Positions 19,175 to 23,126 of a stretch of 23,126 nt of DNA are shown here, piece after piece. Each line of letters opens with the position of its first letter. Position 1 is the first letter of the stretch. Made by a program: the position numbers and the translations under genes. The DNA is taken from NCBI GenBank assembly GCA_035656415.1, contig DASRSM010000032.1, forward strand, positions 1-23,126, in the 5' to 3' direction. Under the pieces are notes generated by a model. That model made no database searches, had not been told where the DNA came from, and saw nothing but the letters and a program-made list of their open reading frames with translations. The stretch is from JAFAHZ01 sp035656415. Lineage in GTDB: Bacteria > Vulcanimicrobiota > Vulcanimicrobiia > Vulcanimicrobiales > Vulcanimicrobiaceae.

Positions 19175-20467
19175 TTATTCGGTGCGGGGAAGGGTGAACC
19201 AGAACGTCGTTCGACGTCCGCCTTCACTTTCCAGTCCGATCGCTCCGTTCATCATCGTGACGAGCTCGCGACAAATGTAGAGTCCCAGGCCGGTCGATCC
19301 GTTGTCGTACGTCAGCCGGCCGAAGCGCTTGAAGAGCTTCTCAGTGTCGCTGGCCGGGATTCCGACGCCTTCGTTGACGACGTACACGCCGATCTCGCGC
19401 TCGCCGACAGGTTTGACCTCTACGTGGATCGGGCTATTCGGATACGAGTATTTCACGGCGTTCGAGAGCAGGTTAGCAACGATTTGAACGAAGCGGCCCT
19501 CGTCGGCGAGAACGTTGGGCACCGGATCGAGATAAGCGACGTTGAACGAACGGTCCTGGTGCTCGCTGCGCAGTCGGGCGATCGACTCTTCGATGATCGA
19601 GATCGGCGGCACGCTCGTGATGCGAAGCGACAGCTGTCCTGCGTCCATGCGCGAGAGTAAAAGGAAGTCCTCGAAAATCGTCGCCAACCGCGTCGTGGCG
19701 CTGCCGAGCACGTTGAGCAGCTCTTCGCGACGGTCGCCTCCCATCGTCTCCCAATGCGTTTCCAGCAGCGACGTCGCTCCGCGAATGGCTGCGAGGGGCG
19801 AACGCACTTCGTGCGACACCATTCCGAAAAACTCGTTTTGCAGCGCGACGTTCTCTTCGAGCAGTTGCCGCCGCTCGATTTCCGACAAATGCGCGCGTGC
19901 GTTGGCGAGTGCCAGACCGACGAGATTGACGAAGAGCTGCATTTGGCGCAGCGTTTCGATCGAGGGAACCTTGCCGTCGATCGGACCGTCCGCCGACAAG
20001 TACCCGAGCATTCCGCCGTCGCGATCCGGCAAAACGAGCGTCAGCGAATCGCGCTCGTGCCACGCATCCGGAGCGGTGCGCGGTTCGTGTCCTGTGCTCT
20101 GGCCTAGATAGATCGAGCGCGCCCAAAACACTTCGCGTTCCGCGGGATTGTAGAAACAGTTCGGCAGCACTTCGAACTCGGGTAAGAGCAGCGTCTTAAT
20201 ATCGTCCCGTGCGATCCGCTCGCCGAGGCGTTCGCGAATCGTTTGATCGCCGAAACCCATGAGCACGCGGCGATATAGGTCGCCGCCGGACTCGTCCGCG
20301 GCAACAATCGTTACGTAACGCCAACCGAAGAGCGTGGCAACGCTCAGTGCGATCGACTCGAGTGGTGGAGTGATATCTTGCGTCTGCAAAATATCGTGCG
20401 TAATCGACAGCAGATGTTCGAGAAGATCGCCGCTAGCCGAGCGCCCCTGCCCCTGCGCGAGGTGCAT
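19175..20467 (-). CDS. soluble GAF-domain sensor histidine kinase
   Basis: The 430-residue protein has no membrane segment. Residues about 15-195 form a GAF-type sensor module, followed by a short coiled linker. The HisKA dimerisation domain carries the phospho-accepting H219 in MVSHEVRSPLAAIRG, and the HATPase_c domain has the N box NLLSNAVKY (332-340) and the G2 box GSTGLGL (390-396). The G1 box reads VNEGVGI, with N365 where the adenine-binding Asp of DxGxG is usual. No response regulator is encoded nearby, so the partner is unknown. It lies between the DUF5069 gene (21-base gap) and typA (14-base gap), all on one strand, suggesting co-transcription. A GAGGGAG sequence abuts the ATG. Confidence 0.9.
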   Translation of the reverse strand: MHLAQGQGRSASGDLLEHLLSITHDILQTQDITPPLESIALSVATLFGWRYVTIVAADESGGDLYRRVLMGFGDQTIRERLGERIARDDIKTLLLPEFEVLPNCFYNPAEREVFWARSIYLGQSTGHEPRTAPDAWHERDSLTLVLPDRDGGMLGYLSADGPIDGKVPSIETLRQMQLFVNLVGLALANARAHLSEIERRQLLEENVALQNEFFGMVSHEVRSPLAAIRGATSLLETHWETMGGDRREELLNVLGSATTRLATIFEDFLLLSRMDAGQLSLRITSVPPISIIEESIARLRSEHQDRSFNVAYLDPVPNVLADEGRFVQIVANLLSNAVKYSYPNSPIHVEVKPVGEREIGVYVVNEGVGIPASDTEKLFKRFGRLTYDNGSTGLGLYICRELVTMMNGAIGLESEGGRRTTFWFTLPRTE

Positions 20468-20488
20468 CTCCCTCGCTTCGCAGGGAAA

Positions 20489-20839
20489 CTAGAGCCTGCC
20501 TTCCTCCGAGTCTTGGCGGTCGAGGTCGGAGCAGTGTTCGTCGAGCACGAACGCGTTAGCTCGCTCCCGGCCTTCGGGCGAGACGTGCCGGTCGAAGTAG
20601 GTCACCAGCTTCTCGTCGTCGGCCCCTTGCGCGACCAGGACGTCGAACGCGTCTTGCGTCACGCCAGCTCGTTCGAGGAACCCCTTCGACATTGGGCAGT
20701 AGCCCGTATAGTCGCCGTTGGTTCCGGCCTGTTCCGCCCGGATCTTGTCCGCAAGGCGGGCAAGCCAGGCATAATGACCCAGCATCGAACGGCCGCTCCG
20801 TGGAGGACTCTTGGAAAGATCTGGTACGGTCGAGATCAT
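20489..20839 (-). CDS. DUF5069-family protein
   Basis: A 116-residue cytoplasmic protein with the hallmarks of DUF5069: DLSKSPPRSGRSMLGHYAWLAR (about 7-28), DKIRAEQAGTNGDY and YCPMSKGFLERAGV (47-60). The biochemical function of the family is unknown. It is the first gene of the - strand group that continues with the histidine kinase and typA, so any promoter for that group should lie in 20840-20913. That gap is shared with the divergent small gene. No membrane helix or metal motif beyond isolated cysteines and histidines is visible. Confidence 0.8.
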   Translation of the reverse strand: MISTVPDLSKSPPRSGRSMLGHYAWLARLADKIRAEQAGTNGDYTGYCPMSKGFLERAGVTQDAFDVLVAQGADDEKLVTYFDRHVSPEGRERANAFVLDEHCSDLDRQDSEEGRL

Positions 20840-20913
20840 AGTGGCCGAATTTTCCCACCCATGCCGTGGACGAACCAGGCTTCGGCCTCAGGCTTCGTCA
20901 AGCTACGGCGGAC
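20840..20913. promoter_or_regulatory. divergent intergenic region upstream of DUF5069 gene and small + strand gene
   Basis: This 74-base gap lies between two divergent starts, if the small gene begins at 20914. On the - strand an A/T run (gaaaatt in the - sense) lies about 10-16 bases before the DUF5069 ATG and could act as a -10 element. No convincing -35 box or operator symmetry was seen. Confidence 0.25.
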
Positions 20914-21153
20914 ATGAACGACGCCCAACGGTTAGCCGCCGCACTCAACGCGCATTTGAAGGCGCCGCAGTTTTCGAATCAAAAGGCGCGCGCGACCGCA
21001 CGCCAAGAAACCGCAGTCAACTGGCCCAAAACCAAAGCGCTCAACGAAGACTTCAATCCCGACGTAGACGGCTACGAATCGTTCGCCATGAACGATGGCA
21101 CGATCTGCACGTGGAACCCCGGACAGTTCCGCTACGTCGCGAGCAAGAGTTAG
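20914..21153 (+). CDS. small conserved-looking hypothetical protein
   Basis: A 79-residue protein from ATG 20914; the frame also allows a GTG start at 20866 adding 16 residues. I do not recognise the family. It starts with a short helix (MNDAQRLAAALNAHL), continues with a basic polar stretch (SNQKARATARQETAVNWPK) and ends with an acidic and aromatic section (NEDFNPDVDGYESFAMNDG, TWNPGQFRYV). It has one Cys, no signal peptide and no membrane helix. Codons are GC3-rich like those of neighbouring genes, which supports real coding. Its TAG stop overlaps the TAA stop of the convergent lipoprotein gene. Confidence 0.55.
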   Translation: MNDAQRLAAALNAHLKAPQFSNQKARATARQETAVNWPKTKALNEDFNPDVDGYESFAMNDGTICTWNPGQFRYVASKS

Positions 21154-22844
21154 CCGTGGAGAAAAATTGCGGAGCGTCCCGGAATCGTGTCGCTGCCGTC
21201 ACCTTTGAACGGCGAGCCGTTGACGACCACCGCTCCGTTGCAGTACTCGGGAACCGCGCAGCCGGTCGAGACCGATTCGTTGCCCATTCGCACGCTGGCC
21301 ATTTGCAGGCCGGAGAAGGCGAACTGCCAGCGATACGTTCCGATCCTGTCGTGACGAAACATCGATGCGGTGACATTGACCGCGTCCGGAGACGCGTTGA
21401 CCAGCGTGGCACACGGACCGACGTCCGAGCGATTGACGTAACAGTGACGATACTGCATTGCCCACACCGGAGCATCGCCTGCGCACGCTACCACTAGGGC
21501 GACAACGCCGCCGGTGTCGCCGTTAGCGGTCGGACATCCCAACGCTTCGTGCGCGGCCGAGCCGCTGTAGTGATACGGCGACAGCGATTGCTCGGGGCCT
21601 TGAGGTACGACCGTATACTCCGGCCAAAAGCTCGCAACGTGCGAATTCGCCGGACCGACCGCATAGCGCCACTGCACGACTTTGTCGGGTATGCCGGTGC
21701 TTTGATCGGGCACCAGCCATTGTAATCCCGTCATGAAGAAACGTAGCGTCGGGGAAGCCGACGGCTGCTCGAGATCGATGTACTCGAGGCCGGGGCACAT
21801 TCCAAGGGCCATCGCGATCGACGTGTTTATCTGCGCCGCGATCAACCCGGTTTGGTTCCATTTGCCGTTCGTGAAGAGGCGTCGCTCGCTGATCGCGCCG
21901 TCGACGTTGCCTCGCGTTAACGCGTTGCAGAGCGGCGCGGCATTGACCGCGTTATTGAAATAACCTTGTGCGTACTGGGTGCTGCCGTAACAGTTCCCGG
22001 CGACGACCGTCGCGCAGATCTTGGCGCCGCCGGTAAAACCGTTAAACGACGTGTGTACGCAGCGTCCGCCCGCGGGACACATGGAGTTGAAGTAGCTCGC
22101 GACCGCCGAATACCATGACTGCGGCGCGGCTTGCGGGCCCGTGGGCCTTTGCCACAAATAGACGGCACCGTATTCGCGAGTTTTGTAGATATTCGGAGCA
22201 TACGCGGTGGAGACGTCGTCGTTCATGACGCCGAAGCCGTCGGGTATGCCTCCCTTACGATAGTCCGGATTGTTCCAGACGTTTGCATACATGTACGACT
22301 GCATCGCAGTGTTGCCCAGATCGAGGAAATATTCGTTACGATCTTGCGCGTCGCCGTACGCGTTGCAGCGTCCCGTTCGAACGTGCATCAGTCGATTTGC
22401 CGGCGTCGCCGAGCCGGCGGCAACGTGCAGGAAGCCGCCCTCGTTCTGCGTGTTGTTAAAGCGGAACGTGGCACCGGTCGTTACGTTGCACGCATTCAGG
22501 CCGAAATCGACGTAGGTGTAAAGACGACACGATCCATTGCAGTACTGAGGCAGTCGCGGATCGACGGCATCGAGCGTGGAGCACGTCTCTAGTGCCCACC
22601 ACAGCTTAGGGTCGTTGCTTCCCGCGTCGGCACCCCAGCAGGTCGAGCGCTTTTGAAGCGTTACGTATTGCCATGCGGGCAGCACGTAGGGAATCGACTG
22701 CGGCGCGGCAGTAACTGAAGCAGTGGACGGCTGCGGCGGGCTCGAGCATGCCAGGATCGCCGCGCAACAACCCAACAACAGCCACTTCGTGCCTTTATGC
22801 ACGAAGCACCTAAAGCGTATCGATCGAAATGGCCATGGTCTCAC
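21150..22844 (-). CDS. cysteine-rich exported lipoprotein, possible TIM-barrel glycosidase-like protein
   Basis: The frame opens with GTG at 22844 (564 residues), but the GTG at 22802 (V15) is the better start: AGGTG lies four bases upstream and it gives a compact lipoprotein signal, HKGTKWLLLGCCAAILAC, with lipobox cysteine C33. The mature part holds 18 further cysteines, an even number that suggests disulfides in the periplasm or outside the cell. No family is firmly recognised. The stretches EYFLDLGNTAMQSYMY (171-186), DGFGVMNDDVS (202-212) and VDGAISERRLF (314-324) resemble the LDpgnpa...DGvFlDdv...vDGvm.E motif series of putative TIM-barrel glycoside hydrolases (GHL15-like). A GH-like role is therefore an inference. 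The C-terminal 60 residues look like a beta-domain. It is monocistronic and divergent from tRNA-Sec. Confidence 0.65.
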   Translation of the reverse strand: MRPWPFRSIRFRCFVHKGTKWLLLGCCAAILACSSPPQPSTASVTAAPQSIPYVLPAWQYVTLQKRSTCWGADAGSNDPKLWWALETCSTLDAVDPRLPQYCNGSCRLYTYVDFGLNACNVTTGATFRFNNTQNEGGFLHVAAGSATPANRLMHVRTGRCNAYGDAQDRNEYFLDLGNTAMQSYMYANVWNNPDYRKGGIPDGFGVMNDDVSTAYAPNIYKTREYGAVYLWQRPTGPQAAPQSWYSAVASYFNSMCPAGGRCVHTSFNGFTGGAKICATVVAGNCYGSTQYAQGYFNNAVNAAPLCNALTRGNVDGAISERRLFTNGKWNQTGLIAAQINTSIAMALGMCPGLEYIDLEQPSASPTLRFFMTGLQWLVPDQSTGIPDKVVQWRYAVGPANSHVASFWPEYTVVPQGPEQSLSPYHYSGSAAHEALGCPTANGDTGGVVALVVACAGDAPVWAMQYRHCYVNRSDVGPCATLVNASPDAVNVTASMFRHDRIGTYRWQFAFSGLQMASVRMGNESVSTGCAVPEYCNGAVVVNGSPFKGDGSDTIPGRSAIFLHG

Positions 22845-22963
22845 CGTACTTACCCGCGCACGGATTCTTCTACGCGAAGGTTGTCGCTCACAGAGCCCGG
22901 AGCGTTATCCCGCGAGCAACAGGCTTTCGGACTCTCAACACAATAAGCACTTTGAAGCGCCGT
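22845..22963. promoter_or_regulatory. intergenic region between lipoprotein gene and tRNA-Sec
   Basis: This 119-base region should carry the - strand promoter of the lipoprotein gene and the + strand promoter of tRNA-Sec. A weak + strand pair, TTGTCG (22881-22886) and TTATCC (22905-22910) with an 18-base spacer, could drive the tRNA. On the - strand TAAGTA (22847-22852) is a -10-like hexamer. Neither is strong. Confidence 0.25.
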
Positions 22964-23057
22964 GGGAGCGTACGGATCTGGTGGTCCGCACGGTCTTCAA
23001 AATCGCTGAGGCCGAGGCAACTCGGCTGATAGGTTCGATTCCTATACGCTCCCGCCA
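22964..23057 (+). tRNA. selC: tRNA-Sec (anticodon UCA)
   Basis: This is the selenocysteine tRNA, charged with serine and converted by SelA, then delivered by SelB. The 8-bp acceptor stem is GGGAGCGT (22964-22971) with ACGCTCCC (23046-23053), followed by discriminator G23054 and encoded CCA. The T arm is ATAGG/CCTAT with loop TTCGATT, giving the bacterial 8+5 acceptor-T geometry. The D stem has six pairs (CGGATC/GGTCCG) and a four-base loop. The anticodon loop is CTTCAAA with TCA at 22997-22999; its stem has four pairs including one G-U and an A-C mismatch at the outer position. The long variable arm is GCCGAG/CTCGGC capped by GCAA. Six-pair D stem, long variable arm, 8+5 geometry and UCA together are diagnostic. 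Confidence 0.97.
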
Positions 23058-23084
23058 CTACACTCTGGGCGACAGCAAGGCTTG

Positions 23085-23118
23085 AAAAACGAGGAGCCGG
23101 CGCTTGCGCACCGGCTCC
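23085..23118 (-). terminator. intrinsic terminator for a gene entering from the right on the - strand
   Basis: GGAGCCGG (23093-23100) pairs perfectly with CCGGCTCC (23111-23118) over a ten-base loop. Read on the - strand the hairpin is followed by TCGTTTTT (from the AAAAA at 23085-23089), giving a standard U-tract. It would therefore stop transcription of a convergent gene beyond the window. On the + strand no T-run follows within the eight bases left, so whether it also ends the tRNA-Sec transcript cannot be seen. Confidence 0.65.
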
Positions 23119-23126
23119 AACGTGAT

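Overview
The window is high-GC, densely coded bacterial DNA from a diderm: it encodes a 1218-residue TonB-dependent receptor with an N-terminal carboxypeptidase-regulatory-like domain, plus two probable lipoproteins. Gene content, namely an Oar-like receptor, a sortilin/BNR-propeller protein, a DUF5069 protein and an RMD1/DUF155 protein, resembles uncultured soil lineages such as Eremiobacterota (WPS-2) or Acidobacteriota. That placement is inference; no rRNA is present. No insertion sequence, phage gene, CRISPR array or integron was seen, so the region looks chromosomal.

Layout. (1) 137-8295, + strand: TonB receptor, Tat-type flavin amine oxidase, selB and an ADA-superfamily adenine deaminase, packed with gaps of 0-20 bases and one ATGA overlap, probably one transcription unit. 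(2) 8281-9372, - strand: RMD1/DUF155 membrane protein, overlapping the deaminase tail to tail. (3) 9410-17347, + strand: secreted BNR/sortilin-like propeller, class III aminotransferase (GTGA overlap), clpB and an aldose 1-epimerase. (4) 17334-20839, - strand: DUF5069 protein, soluble GAF histidine kinase and typA/bipA, apparently an operon read in that order. (5) 20914-21153, + strand: a small unknown protein. (6) 21150-22844, - strand: a cysteine-rich lipoprotein with motifs reminiscent of putative TIM-barrel glycosidases. (7) 22964-23057, + strand: a tRNA-Sec gene with anticodon UCA, followed by a hairpin that would terminate a gene entering from the right.

The main unifying theme is selenocysteine decoding. 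The specialised elongation factor SelB and its cognate tRNA-Sec lie in the same window, about 16 kb apart, so the host very probably reads UGA as selenocysteine. The SelB gene itself ends in a tandem TGA-TAG stop. selA, selD and any selenoprotein gene must lie elsewhere. Other points of note are six closely spaced cysteine pairs confined to the second half of the TonB receptor, the receptor-amine oxidase pairing that could form an uptake/oxidation module, a likely leaderless promoter in front of the receptor, and three convergent gene pairs whose 3' ends overlap, leaving no room for ordinary terminators.
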